The translations under genes were made by a program, and so were the position numbers. A stretch of 64,000 bases of DNA from JBCCBV01 sp039033855 (GTDB lineage: Bacteria > Planctomycetota > Phycisphaerae > Phycisphaerales > Phycisphaeraceae), in contig JBCCBV010000002.1 in NCBI GenBank assembly GCA_039033855.1, forward strand, positions 1 through 64,000, read 5' to 3'. The first letter of the stretch is position 1; each line of letters starts with the position of its first letter. This document shows, one piece after another, positions 1 to 8,871 of the stretch. The notes under the pieces were generated by a model. The model had not been told where the DNA came from. It was given only the letters and a program-made list of their open reading frames with translations, and did not search any database.

Positions 1-609
1 CGCCAGGTCCGGCAGCTCGTTGATGGCAAAGATGCCCCGGTTCGACCGCGGGATCAGGCCGAAGTGCATCGTGGCCTCGTCCGACAGCGCACGGCCCTCG
101 GCGTGCTTAATCAGGTCGACCTCGCCAATCAGGTCGGCGATCGTGACGTCCGGCGTGGCCAGCTTCTCGTGGAACCGATCGGACCGGTGCAGCCAGCGGA
201 TCGGGGTGTCGTCGCCCAGCTCTTCCACGCGCTTCTTGCCGGCCCGGGTCGCGGGAACCAGCGGGTCGTCGGGCGCGTCGAGCTCGGTCAAGATGGGCAC
301 CCAGGGGTCGAGCAGGTGCGGAAGCATGCGGAGCATGCGGGTCTTGGCCTGGCCGCGTCGGCCGAGGAACAGCAGGTCGTGGCGGGCCAGCAAGCCGTGC
401 ACGACTTGAGGCACCACGGTTTCGTTGTAGCCGCGCACGCCCGGGAACAGGTCCTCTCCCTTGCGCAGGCGGGCCACGACGTTTTCGCGGAGTTCCTGCT
501 TGACGCTGCGGTAGCGGTAGCCGGTGGCCTTGAGCTGGCCAAGCGTGGCCGGCGTGGGGTGGGGATCGGCGGGCGACATCGACGCGGCGGCGGGGGCGGT
601 CTGGCTCAC
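1..609 (-). CDS. ChlI/MoxR-like AAA+ ATPase (C-terminus beyond window)
   Basis: The leftmost 203 codons of an AAA+ protein related to the magnesium-chelatase ChlI/MoxR group run off the left edge. The Walker A-type loop reads GRRGQAKTR and the segment before the edge reads RSNRGIFAINELPDL. This occupies the place of the usual Walker B stretch, but with Asn where these ATPases normally have Asp. In planctomycetes such proteins are usually paired with a VWA-domain partner, which would lie outside this window. The start is either the GTG at 609 or the ATG at 579; neither has a clear Shine-Dalgarno sequence. Family assignment is fairly secure; the substrate is unknown. Confidence 0.75.
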   Translation of the reverse strand, partial: MSQTAPAAASMSPADPHPTPATLGQLKATGYRYRSVKQELRENVVARLRKGEDLFPGVRGYNETVVPQVVHGLLARHDLLFLGRRGQAKTRMLRMLPHLLDPWVPILTELDAPDDPLVPATRAGKKRVEELGDDTPIRWLHRSDRFHEKLATPDVTIADLIGEVDLIKHAEGRALSDEATMHFGLIPRSNRGIFAINELPDLA

Positions 610-685
610 CGAGGGTTTTAGCGCTGGCGAAAGGGAAAGTCGAACCCGCGAGGCGCACCGCCTTGTACGAGCGAGACAAAACCGC

Positions 686-1498
686 TCATCCGCCGGCGCC
701 CGCCGTCTCCGCCACCCGGCGTGAGCCGGCGTACAAGAACTGCCCGTACCCGACGGTAAAGGCCCAGCACCCGTACAGCGCGTGCTCCAAGCCCGACGCC
801 AGCAACGACCGGTGCTTGAGCTGCGTCGAGACAAACAGCAGCCCGCCCACCAGCGTGATCGCCACCGCAACCGGGTTGAGCATCACCACGTGCGCCAGCG
901 CAAAGATCGCGGCCCCGGCCAACAGCATGGCCCGCCCCTGGCCCAACACGCCCCGGTAGCGGTGCAGCAGCACACCCCGGTAGATCACCCCCTGGGCGAA
1001 CACCGACACGATGGGGTACGCCACCATCACCATCAGCCAGAAACCTGGCCGTTCCAGCGGAAAGCGAAACAACCGAGCCTCGGCGTCGTCACCGAACCCA
1101 TGGATCAGCGCGAGCAAACCCACCATGGCCGTGCCCAGCACAACGAACCGTGGCAGGATTTCGCGCAACGCCCGGACCAAGGGCTTGCGGTCGAAGAACG
1201 CGCCCAGGTCAAAGGTTTTGTCGCGCCAGAGCAGCAGCGCCCCGCCAATCGCGCCCAGCAGCAACATCGGGATGATCGGCGCCCGCGCGTCGGGGTAGGC
1301 AACCCGGTACAGCGCGATGGCGATGGGCGCGCCGAGCCAGAACAGCACGATCTCGGCCGCCGACTGCTTCGGCCCGGGCAGGTACAGGGGCGAGGTTTCA
1401 ATTGCGTCGGCCTCGGTTCGCGCAGACTGTGCTCTCGGCTCGTCACCGGGCACGGCCTGGCCGGACAGCTCGGCGGCGTCGAGGTCTGCGCCGCTCAC
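686..1498 (-). CDS. CPBP-family intramembrane protein, glutamate motif degenerate
   Basis: A 270-residue protein with several hydrophobic helices and a C-terminal CPBP (Abi/CAAX-protease-like) domain. The second and third motifs are visible: FALAH followed later by EHALYG. The first motif, normally EExxxR, reads QGVIYRG, so both glutamates needed for catalysis in this family are replaced while the arginine is kept. It may therefore be a non-proteolytic membrane protein or use an altered mechanism. The GTG start overlaps the lipB stop (GTGA), so translation is probably coupled to lipB. The N-terminal 40 residues or so are hydrophilic. Confidence 0.75.
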   Translation of the reverse strand: MSGADLDAAELSGQAVPGDEPRAQSARTEADAIETSPLYLPGPKQSAAEIVLFWLGAPIAIALYRVAYPDARAPIIPMLLLGAIGGALLLWRDKTFDLGAFFDRKPLVRALREILPRFVVLGTAMVGLLALIHGFGDDAEARLFRFPLERPGFWLMVMVAYPIVSVFAQGVIYRGVLLHRYRGVLGQGRAMLLAGAAIFALAHVVMLNPVAVAITLVGGLLFVSTQLKHRSLLASGLEHALYGCWAFTVGYGQFLYAGSRRVAETAGAGG

Positions 1499-2235
1499 AG
1501 CTCGCCCCTCAGGGCCGAAAACGCTTGGATCAGCCGGTGTTTCACGTCGGCGACGGTAGGCGCAGCGTCGCCCAACAGCTTGCGGAGGCTGGTCACGCCA
1601 CGGCCGTGCAGGCCGCAGGGGACGATGGTCTCGAAGTGCGACAGGTCGGGATCGACGTTGAGCGCCAAGCCGTGCATGGTGACTTGCTTCCTTACGCGGA
1701 CCCCCAGTGCGCAGAGCTTTTCGGGCGCCGCGGCCGGATGGATTCGCGCCCACACGCCGGTGGCGCCCTCGGCCCGCTCGGCAGCCACGCCGTAGTGCGC
1801 TGCGCACCGGATTACCACGTCCTCGAGCCAGCGCATGTACCGGCCGACACCCACGGGCGAGCCGCTGCGATCCAGCCGGAGGATCGGGTACGCCACCAGC
1901 TGGCCCGGGCCGTGGTAGGTGACATCGCCCCCGCGGTTGGTGGGTTCGACGGCGATGCCCAGCTCCGCCAACCGCGCCGCGTCGGCCAGAACGTGGCCCG
2001 GCGCCGACTTGCGACGGCTGACCGTCAACACCGGGTCGTGCTCGACCAGCAGAATCGTTTCGGGCCCGACGCCATCGACCACGGCCTGGTGGGTTTGCTC
2101 CTGAACCTCGAACGCCGGGCGGTAGGCCATGCGCCCCAAGTCGCGCACCGCCCAAAGCGGCGCGGCGCCCGGCCGGGCACCGTCGAGGGCAGGCAGCGAA
2201 GGGGAATCGGCGGCAGGGGCGTCGCCCAAGGTCAT
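1495..2235 (-). CDS. lipB: octanoyltransferase LipB
   Basis: Transfers the octanoyl group from acyl carrier protein to the lipoyl domains of 2-oxoacid dehydrogenases and GcvH, the first step of de novo protein lipoylation in the cytoplasm. The 246-residue protein shows the family signature RGGDVTYHGPGQLVAYPI near residues 101-118. The catalytic lysine is at K173 in the segment EKLCALGVRVRK, and the catalytic cysteine is C207 in VPCGLHGRGVTSL. Length is typical. ATG start at 2235; the downstream CPBP gene overlaps by 4 nt. It is divergent from lpxA, with about 65 bp between them. Confidence 0.95.
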   Translation of the reverse strand: MTLGDAPAADSPSLPALDGARPGAAPLWAVRDLGRMAYRPAFEVQEQTHQAVVDGVGPETILLVEHDPVLTVSRRKSAPGHVLADAARLAELGIAVEPTNRGGDVTYHGPGQLVAYPILRLDRSGSPVGVGRYMRWLEDVVIRCAAHYGVAAERAEGATGVWARIHPAAAPEKLCALGVRVRKQVTMHGLALNVDPDLSHFETIVPCGLHGRGVTSLRKLLGDAAPTVADVKHRLIQAFSALRGEL

Positions 2236-2299
2236 TGTGAAACCCTATCCTCCCCGCTCCTGCGAGCCGACCGCCGAGCCGAATCCGCTGCGTACGCCT

Positions 2300-3112
2300 A
2301 TGCCCGAAGTCCACCCCACCGCGATCGTAAGCCCCGACGCCGAGCTGGCCGACGACGTGGTCGTGGGTCCGTTTTGCACCGTGAGCGCCGGGGTCAAGCT
2401 CGGGCCGGGCTGCCGGCTGATCAGCCACGCCATCTTGCAGGGCCCGCTGGAGATGGGGCCCGACAACCGGGTGTACCCCTTCGCCTGCCTGGGGTTTGCG
2501 CCGCAGGACGTGAAGGTGGACTACGAGGCCCCGGGCCTGGGCACGGTCCTCGGCGCCCGCAACGTGTTCCGCGAGTCGGTCACGATCCACCGCGGGTTCC
2601 ACGACCGCCCCACCACCGTGGGCGACGACAACTACCTCATGGCCAACTGCCACCTCGGGCACGATGTCCAGATCGGCTCGCACTGCATGCTGGCCAACGG
2701 CGCGGTGCTCGGCGGGCACGTGGTGGCCGGCGACCGCGTGCTGTTCGGCGGGAACTGCGGCATCCACCAGTTCGTGCGCATCGGACGCATGGCCGTCATC
2801 ACCGGCGGGGACGGGTTCACCGTCGACGTGCCGCCGTTCTGCAACAGCAACCACCGAAACCAGCTCTACGGCATCAACGTCGTCGGCCTCCGGCGCGCCG
2901 GCCTGCGCGAGCACGTCCGCCCGCTGCGCGAGGCCTACCGCATCCTCTTCCGCCAGGGCCACACCAACGCCACCGCCGTAAAGCTGCTGCGCGAGCAGCT
3001 CGCCGACGATCCGCTGTGCATGGAACTGGCCGAGTTTGTCGCCACCACGCAGCGCGGCATCGCCCGGGCCGCGCGCTCCAAACGCGCCGAGCTGCACCAC
3101 GAAGACGCGTAA
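2300..3112 (+). CDS. lpxA: UDP-N-acetylglucosamine O-acyltransferase LpxA
   Basis: First enzyme of lipid A synthesis; transfers a 3-hydroxyacyl chain from ACP to UDP-GlcNAc in the cytoplasm. The 270-residue protein is a left-handed beta-helix of hexapeptide repeats (HPTAIV, ELADDVVVGPF and so on) with a C-terminal helical domain. The expected active-site residues are present: the CHLGH segment, whose second histidine (H121) aligns with the catalytic His125 of E. coli, GGHVVAGD, and GIHQF. It stands alone rather than in an lpxD-fabZ-lpxA-lpxB cluster. The ATG at 2300 begins the hexapeptide fold directly (MPEVHPTAIV). It implies that this organism makes a lipid A-like molecule, consistent with gmhA at 36600-37202. 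Confidence 0.93.
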   Translation: MPEVHPTAIVSPDAELADDVVVGPFCTVSAGVKLGPGCRLISHAILQGPLEMGPDNRVYPFACLGFAPQDVKVDYEAPGLGTVLGARNVFRESVTIHRGFHDRPTTVGDDNYLMANCHLGHDVQIGSHCMLANGAVLGGHVVAGDRVLFGGNCGIHQFVRIGRMAVITGGDGFTVDVPPFCNSNHRNQLYGINVVGLRRAGLREHVRPLREAYRILFRQGHTNATAVKLLREQLADDPLCMELAEFVATTQRGIARAARSKRAELHHEDA

Positions 3113-3124
3113 GACGCCGGGGCT

Positions 3125-4624
3125 TCAGACCCGCAGGTCGGGCTCGCCGCCGAGCGCCTCGGCGTACCGCTGGCGGACCGGCTCGACGACTTCTTCCACC
3201 ACCGCGTCGACCTGCTCGGGCGCCCGGCCGACGTAGCGCATCGGCTCCATCGCCACCGACAAATCGACGCCCGCAAACCGGTCGTCCGAAGCCAGCCGAT
3301 CGAGCAGGTCGTTGTCGGCGCCGTCTTGCTTGACCCGCAGCGCCGCGGCCTGGGCGTGGGCGCGGATCGCTTCGTGGAGTGCCTGCCGGTCGCCGCCCTG
3401 CTCGCACGCGGCCATGAGCACGTTTTCGCTGGCCATAAAAGGGAGTTCGGCGTCCAGGGCTCGGGCGATGACCGCCGGGTGCACCACCAGCCCGTTGGCC
3501 ACGTTGGCGCCGAGGTCGAGCGCGCCGTCGAGGGCCAGAAACGGCTCGGGCAGCGTCAATCGCCTGCAGGCGCTGTCGTCGAGCGTGCGCTCGAGCCACT
3601 GGTCGGCGGCGGTGATGTAAGGCGTCTGGGCCTGGCCGATTACGAACCGCGCCAGCCCGCCGATGCGCTCGCTCCGCATCGGGTTGCGTTTGTAGGGCAT
3701 CGCCGAAGACCCGACTTGGTCCGCCTCGAACGGCTCGTCGATCTCTTTGCGGTGCGAGAGGATCCGCAGGTCGCCGGCCATCTTGGCGAGCGGCGCCGCG
3801 ACCGACGCCAGCGACCCGACCAGCAGGCCGTCGATCACCCGCGGGTAGGTCTGCCCGGTGGCCACGAATCGGCGGTCGGGGCTCCAGCCCATTTTCTCGC
3901 AAACCAAACGGTCGATGCGATCGACCCGGGCGTGGTCGCCGTTGCAGAGCGCCAGGAACGACGCCTGCGTGCCGGTAGCGCCCTTGACCCCGCGGAACCG
4001 CAGCGTGGCCAGACGGTGTTCGACTTCTTCCAGGCCGAGCGCAAGGTCATGGGCCCAGACCGCGGCGCGCTTGCCCACGGTGGTCGGCTGGGCCGGCTGG
4101 AGGTGCGTCCACCCCACCGTGGGTAAATCCCGGTGTTGCTGGGCGAAGCGTCCAAGCCGGTCGATCACCCGCGCCAGCTTCTGGGCCACCAGCCGCAGTG
4201 CCGCGCGGGCCTGGAGCAGCTCGGTGTTGCACACCACGAACTGGCTGGTGGCGCCCAGGTGGATAATCGGACCGGCGGCCGGGGCGGACTCGGCCAGCGT
4301 GCGGATGTGGGCCATCACGTCGTGGCGCGTGGCGCGCTCGTGCTCGGCGGCCCGGGCGAAGTCGATGTCGTCGAGCGCCGCGCGCAGCGCATCGACTTGT
4401 GAACCCGTCACCGGCAGGCCGACCTCGTGCTGCGCCTCGGCGAGCGCCAGCCACAGACGCCGCCAGGTCGCGAACTTGTAACGGTCGGACCACAGCCGTT
4501 GCATCTCGGCCGAGGCGTGGCGGGCCGAAAGCGAAGACCGGTAGCGGTCGCGCATCGGGTCGTCCCCCGCGATCGGGGGGAGCGACGTGGCCTCGGGCAT
4601 GGCGGGCGGTTCGGCAGGGTTCAT
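3125..4624 (-). CDS. purB: adenylosuccinate lyase
   Basis: Cleaves SAICAR to AICAR and adenylosuccinate to AMP in purine synthesis. The protein has 499 residues. The fumarase/aspartase superfamily signature GSSAMPYKRNPMRSE is intact, with GATSQF and WTHLQPAQPTTVGKR upstream supplying the other conserved regions. Its length and the sequence around the signature resemble the longer purB subgroup that also includes eukaryotic enzymes. The ATG at 4624 is favoured; methionines at 4600 and in MRDRY are possible alternatives since the first 20 or so residues are proline-rich and not conserved. Convergent with lpxA, separated by only 12 bp. Confidence 0.94.
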   Translation of the reverse strand: MNPAEPPAMPEATSLPPIAGDDPMRDRYRSSLSARHASAEMQRLWSDRYKFATWRRLWLALAEAQHEVGLPVTGSQVDALRAALDDIDFARAAEHERATRHDVMAHIRTLAESAPAAGPIIHLGATSQFVVCNTELLQARAALRLVAQKLARVIDRLGRFAQQHRDLPTVGWTHLQPAQPTTVGKRAAVWAHDLALGLEEVEHRLATLRFRGVKGATGTQASFLALCNGDHARVDRIDRLVCEKMGWSPDRRFVATGQTYPRVIDGLLVGSLASVAAPLAKMAGDLRILSHRKEIDEPFEADQVGSSAMPYKRNPMRSERIGGLARFVIGQAQTPYITAADQWLERTLDDSACRRLTLPEPFLALDGALDLGANVANGLVVHPAVIARALDAELPFMASENVLMAACEQGGDRQALHEAIRAHAQAAALRVKQDGADNDLLDRLASDDRFAGVDLSVAMEPMRYVGRAPEQVDAVVEEVVEPVRQRYAEALGGEPDLRV

Positions 4625-4696
4625 GGCGCTTCGATTGAACCTCGGGCGGGGGCGGGCCATAGTAAGCGGTTGCGACCCCCGCACGGACGGACGGGA

Positions 4697-5368
4697 ATGG
4701 GCCCAGCCAAAGAGCATGCCCCCACGGCAACGGCCCCGCAGATCGACCCTGCCGAGGCCGAGTTGGTCCAGCGCGCCCGCGGCGGCGACCGCGCGGCGCT
4801 GGGCGAACTGCTCCGCCAGGAGCAGGGCCGGGTGTTCAACCTCTGCCTGCGCATGGTGGGCTCGCGGGCCGACGCCGGCGACGCCGCGCAGGAGGCCATG
4901 CTCAAGGCGATCGGGGCCATCGAAAGATTCGAGGGCGCCAGCCGGTTTGGCACCTGGCTGACCCGGATCGCCATCAACGAGTGCTACACCCTGCTCCGCC
5001 GCCGGCAACGCCGGTCGATGGCCAGCCTCGACGCCCCCCGCAACGGCGACGCCGACACCGGCGCCAGGTACCCCGACCCCGCCGACCCGGAACCGGGGCC
5101 CGACCAGCGCGTCCAACAGCACGAACAAACCCGCATCGCCCTGGAGACCCTCCAAACCTTGGACCCCGACCACCGCGCCATCCTGGTGCTCCGCGACCTG
5201 CAGGGGCTCGACTACGCCGACATCGCCGAGGCGCTCGACCTCAAGCGCGGCACGGTCAAGAGCCGGCTGTTCCGGGCCCGACTGGCCCTGCGCGCCGCGA
5301 TCGAGGCCCGTACCGCCGGCCCCGCCCCCGCATCCCGCCCCGCGACCCCCGACGAGGCCGCGCCATGA
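4697..5368 (+). CDS. ECF-type RNA polymerase sigma factor
   Basis: A 223-residue sigma-70 family protein of the extracytoplasmic-function type. Region 2 spans roughly residues 22-95 (LVQRARGGDRAALGELL ... DAAQEAMLKAI ... FGTWLTRIAINECY). Region 4 lies around 150-205 (LDPDHRAILVLRDLQGL, then the helix-turn-helix DIAEALDLKRGTVKSRL). The two are joined by an acidic, proline-rich linker. It would direct transcription of a small regulon, probably including itself. The stop codon overlaps the ATG of the next gene (ATGA), which is the expected arrangement for a sigma/anti-sigma pair. The signal sensed is not apparent. Confidence 0.9.
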   Translation: MGPAKEHAPTATAPQIDPAEAELVQRARGGDRAALGELLRQEQGRVFNLCLRMVGSRADAGDAAQEAMLKAIGAIERFEGASRFGTWLTRIAINECYTLLRRRQRRSMASLDAPRNGDADTGARYPDPADPEPGPDQRVQQHEQTRIALETLQTLDPDHRAILVLRDLQGLDYADIAEALDLKRGTVKSRLFRARLALRAAIEARTAGPAPASRPATPDEAAP

Positions 5369-7437
5369 CCGACGCCAACCCGCCAATCCCTAATCCGAGC
5401 CCGGATCCGCCCCCGGACCCGACTTCAGACCCGACGCTCGGCCAGCCCCACGGCGAGTCGCCCAGCCCGTCGTCTGCAGACGCCGCGCGCCCCGACACCG
5501 CCAACCTCGAGGCCCAGTTGCTGGCGTACATCGAGGGCGAGACGTCCCCCGCCGAGGCTCGGGCCGTCGAAGCCGCACTCCAGCGCGACCCGGCCACGTG
5601 GAACCTGGCCCGGCAGGTCCGGGCCGACCGCGACGCCCTGCGCTCGGTCGAACCCGAGGCCCCGCCGATCGACCTGGTGAACGAGGCCATCGCCCAGCTC
5701 GAGCGCGACGCCCTGGTCGCCGAACCCCTGGCCGCGGAAACCCTGCGGCCGAACGCCCGGCACGAGGCCGGCGCCGAGCCCTCGCGCCGATCGGTGGCCG
5801 CCCGCATCGGATTCCTGAGCGCCGCGGCCGCAGGCCTGGCCGTGGTTGGCGGGCTGATCTTCACCAGCCTCAGCGACCGGCCGATCAGCCAGTTGGCCCA
5901 CGACGTCCAGGACGCCTCGCCCGAAGCCTCCCCGACATTCGCACGACGACAAGAACTTCCCGACGCCGGCGCTCCAAGCGCACTCGACCCGGCCGTTGCG
6001 CCCGAGCGCACGGCACTCGACCGCTTCACCGCCGAGCCCCTTGCCGACGAGGCCATTGCCGCTGAAGCCATGGACGACCGGCCGAACTCCTTCGCCGAGC
6101 TGCGGGCCGAGTTGCGCGCTGCGCCGCCCGCCCTGGCGGACGCCTTGAACGCCAACGAGGAAATCAACGCGGGCATCGCCGAAGGGGACGCCCAGCCTGT
6201 CGGCGAACTCGCCCTGCTAGATGGAGTTGCCGATAGACCGCGCCCAGCCCGCACCTTCGCGGCACGTTCTGCTTCGCGCAACCCATCGATCCCCACGGCC
6301 TCGGCCATACGGCTCGCTGTATTCGATCCGGGCGGCGCCCCGGCGCCTGCCCCGCTACGCGTCAACGTCCTGACCGAAGACCCCCGCGCCACGGCCGCCT
6401 CGCTCGACCGTTTCCACGACAACCGGGCCGTGGCCCTGCGCGGTTTTGCCCGTGCGACGACCGCCGATGCCGCCAGGACTCGGTTGGCCTTCACCACGCC
6501 CGCCGCGACCCCCTCGGCCACACCCGCCCAGCAGCCGACAGCGTCTCTGCTGTCGGATCGACGGCAAAGCGGCGGTGCGTCTTCCAGCCCAACGCCTGTA
6601 CCCGGACGCACTGCGGAGGGTTTGTCAACGATTGCCGTGACCGAATCCGCGAGCGCGAACCAGGCCATGCAACGGCGGGACTTGGCCGACGAAAGCGTCG
6701 AGTTCGAGAGAGCGAACGAAGGCGCCGCACGCGATGCGATGACGCCCGCAGCGCCCGCGACGGTCAGGCCGTCCGGGCCATTCGAGCCGGCGGCCACGCC
6801 CCCGCCCACGCCCACGCCGCAGGTTTTCGTGCTTCACCTGCAACCGGATGAGGTCCCGGCTCTGGTCGACCACCTCAACCGCGACCTGCCGGTCACCCAA
6901 CGCGCAGCGCTCGAGCCCGGCATGCTCGGGACAAACCGCCAAAACTTCGCGCAGGTATTGGGACAGCCGCCCCACGACCTGCCGGGCTCGGCCGGACAGG
7001 CGCCCACGGCGTCGAACCGCGCCTCCGAGGCCAGCCGTATCGCACGCGAAAACCGAAACCGTTTCGCGGCAACGCTCGACCCGCAATCGACCGACGCGGC
7101 CGAAGCCCGGTTCGGCGAAACCCAGACCGGCGAAGCCCTGCTCGGCATCCAAGCCGGCGAGGAGCGCGACATCGACGGCGCCGTATACCGACACTTCTTC
7201 TCCGATTCCGACCGCTTAGCGCGCTCGGCCCAGCCGCCCGCGGTGTTCTGGTACGACCGCTCGCCGGCCGGGGTCGAGGTGCGGGTAGAACTGCTGGCCG
7301 CCCCGCCCGACCGCGGCGGGTTCCGGACCCTGCCGGTTCCGCTCGGCGATGCGACCTCCGAGCCCAGCCAGCGCCCACGCACGACGGCCGACCCGAACGG
7401 CGCCGCCAGCCAGCCCGAACGGTCAGATTCGCCTTGA
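5365..7437 (+). CDS. large anti-sigma-like membrane protein
   Basis: A 690-residue protein translationally coupled to the ECF sigma gene. The first 45 residues are a Pro/Asp/Ser-rich low-complexity segment. Residues about 48-95 (EAQLLAYIEGETSPAEARAVEAAL and onwards) look like the short anti-sigma N-terminal domain common in planctomycetes, without the zinc-binding His/Cys set. A single membrane span lies near 149-168. The remaining roughly 500 residues are predicted extracytoplasmic, rich in Ala, Pro and Thr (including a TPPPTPTPQ stretch near 475). A more conserved part follows (FVLHLQPDEVPALVDHLN). I infer that it holds the sigma factor at the membrane; the outer domain could be the sensor. 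No catalytic motif seen. Confidence 0.65.
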   Translation: MTDANPPIPNPSPDPPPDPTSDPTLGQPHGESPSPSSADAARPDTANLEAQLLAYIEGETSPAEARAVEAALQRDPATWNLARQVRADRDALRSVEPEAPPIDLVNEAIAQLERDALVAEPLAAETLRPNARHEAGAEPSRRSVAARIGFLSAAAAGLAVVGGLIFTSLSDRPISQLAHDVQDASPEASPTFARRQELPDAGAPSALDPAVAPERTALDRFTAEPLADEAIAAEAMDDRPNSFAELRAELRAAPPALADALNANEEINAGIAEGDAQPVGELALLDGVADRPRPARTFAARSASRNPSIPTASAIRLAVFDPGGAPAPAPLRVNVLTEDPRATAASLDRFHDNRAVALRGFARATTADAARTRLAFTTPAATPSATPAQQPTASLLSDRRQSGGASSSPTPVPGRTAEGLSTIAVTESASANQAMQRRDLADESVEFERANEGAARDAMTPAAPATVRPSGPFEPAATPPPTPTPQVFVLHLQPDEVPALVDHLNRDLPVTQRAALEPGMLGTNRQNFAQVLGQPPHDLPGSAGQAPTASNRASEASRIARENRNRFAATLDPQSTDAAEARFGETQTGEALLGIQAGEERDIDGAVYRHFFSDSDRLARSAQPPAVFWYDRSPAGVEVRVELLAAPPDRGGFRTLPVPLGDATSEPSQRPRTTADPNGAASQPERSDSP

Positions 7438-7487
7438 TCCCGCGTGCCCGCTTGCCCGGCCGGGCCGACGCCCGATACCCTGCCGCA

Positions 7488-7997
7488 ATGCGCAACGCAC
7501 TTTCTATCTCGATGGCCCTGTCGCTGGTCGCGTCCACCGCCTTTTTGACGCCCGGCTGCGGCGCCCAGCGGCCCGGCGACCCGGCCGTCGCCCTGTCCAA
7601 AGACAAGCAGCTCCTGCCCAACCGCGTCGGGCCCGGCCTGATTGACGCCGAGGTCAGCCCGATTCCCGACGTGCCCATCCCCGTCGGGTTCGTGCAAGTA
7701 GTCGAAGACAGCTCTTCCGGCTACGGGCCCAGCGCCCGCGTCGTCGACCACCACTACGAGGGCCGTGCCCTGGTGCCCGAACTCATGACCTTCTACGAGC
7801 ACCGACTCTGGCAGCACGGCTGGACGCAAGTGGGCATCGAGACCACCAGCGAAAAGCAGGCGCGCATCACCGCCGTCAAGGGCGCCGAGGGCTTGGAGAT
7901 CTCCGCGAGCAACCGCTTCGACATCGCCAAGATGGCCGTGACCATTGGCCCGAGCGATTCGATCCGGCTGGCCACCCCCGACGAGCCCGCCGGCTAA
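7488..7997 (+). CDS. putative lipoprotein, unknown function
   Basis: A 169-residue small exported protein. The N-terminus (MRNALSISMALSLVA...) is a signal peptide ending in LTPGC, a lipobox-like cysteine at residue 24, so it may be lipid-anchored; the -3 and -2 positions are not ideal. The body contains VPIPVGFVQVVEDSSSGYG and an alpha/beta stretch reading VPELMTFYEHRLWQHGW. It resembles small planctomycete proteins in which a difference term is computed over a periplasmic domain, but I cannot assign a function. The ATG at 7488 is chosen because it begins directly with the signal peptide; an upstream in-frame start at 7434 would add an unlikely arginine-rich extension. Confidence 0.6.
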   Translation: MRNALSISMALSLVASTAFLTPGCGAQRPGDPAVALSKDKQLLPNRVGPGLIDAEVSPIPDVPIPVGFVQVVEDSSSGYGPSARVVDHHYEGRALVPELMTFYEHRLWQHGWTQVGIETTSEKQARITAVKGAEGLEISASNRFDIAKMAVTIGPSDSIRLATPDEPAG

Positions 7998-8102
7998 TCG
8001 CCGACACCGTGGCCGACTCCGAGGCCCCCACGCGCACCGCCCCAGCCCGGCGCCGCTACCCACGACCGACCCTTTCGCCTTTCGACGGACTGCGATTTCG
8101 CC

Positions 8103-8867
8103 ATGGCCGACCCCCCGCCCCCCGGGCACGACTTCCACGAGCAGCGCACCGAGTGGCAAGAGTTCAAGGACAAAGCGCTCGACTTCTGGGCGCGCTTCGG
8201 CACGCCGATCACGATCGTGGTGGTGCTCTTGTCGTTGTCGCTGCTGGGATACCAGGTCTACAACGCCCACAAGCAGTCGACCCAGGGCCAGGCCGCGAAC
8301 GACCTGACCGACGCGGGCAACATCGCCCCGGCGCTCGTCAACGCCGCCGAGCAGCACGCCGACACCCCGCCGGGCTACACCGCCGCGCTACGGGCCGGCG
8401 ACCTGCTGCTCCAGCAGTTCACCCGGGGTGAAACCGTGGGGGCCACCACACCCGACCAGGCCCTGACCGACGCGCAGGCGCAGTATCAGCGCCTGGTCAC
8501 CGACGACGCGCCGCCGCTCTGGCTGGCGAACGCTTATGAAGGGCTGGCCGTGGTCGCCGAGTGCCGGTCCGACTGGGCCGCGGCCAAGGCCGCCTGGGCC
8601 AAAGCCGCCGAGGTGGCCGACGCGGCGCAGCTGCCGGTCATTGCCGCCCGGGCCAACGACCGGCTGGGCCGGATCGACACCTACGCCAACCCCACGCCAT
8701 TCCCCGCCGAGACGGACCCAACCCTGACCCCGATGATGGACCCCGAACTCGAGGCGCTGCTCAACCCCGCGCCGCAGAGCGACCCGGCGGCCGATCCCGC
8801 CGCCCAGTCCGAGGCCCAATTCCAGCCCGAGGCCCCGGCGACGCAACCGGCCGGCGAGAGCGAATAA
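8103..8867 (+). CDS. single-span membrane protein with TPR-like region
   Basis: A 254-residue protein. A charged N-terminus (residues 1-32) precedes one transmembrane helix near 34-52 (PITIVVVLLSLSLLGY). An alanine-rich helical region with tetratricopeptide character follows (AANDLTDAGNIAPALVN, YEGLAVVAECRSDWAAAKAAWAKAAEVA). The C-terminal 50 residues are Pro/Gln/Ala low complexity. Topology and repeats recall YfgM/BamD-like ancillary factors of the cell envelope, but no specific family can be named. Immediately upstream of the RluA-family gene (4 bp gap), so probably co-transcribed. Confidence 0.65.
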   Translation: MADPPPPGHDFHEQRTEWQEFKDKALDFWARFGTPITIVVVLLSLSLLGYQVYNAHKQSTQGQAANDLTDAGNIAPALVNAAEQHADTPPGYTAALRAGDLLLQQFTRGETVGATTPDQALTDAQAQYQRLVTDDAPPLWLANAYEGLAVVAECRSDWAAAKAAWAKAAEVADAAQLPVIAARANDRLGRIDTYANPTPFPAETDPTLTPMMDPELEALLNPAPQSDPAADPAAQSEAQFQPEAPATQPAGESE

Positions 8868-8871
8868 CCGC

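Noticed and set aside
2129..2299. Extended start for lpxA
   Set aside because: The additional 57 residues overlap lipB and are not part of the hexapeptide fold, which starts at MPEVHP.
1402..3333. Long open frame (643 codons) on the plus strand across lipB, lpxA and purB
   Set aside because: Arginine-rich, no domain, and lies antisense or out of frame to three strongly recognised genes; a product of high GC content.
4625..5386. N-terminal extension of purB back to 5386
   Set aside because: The frame is open, but the extra 250 residues are low complexity and antisense to the ECF sigma gene; the conserved protein starts at 4624.
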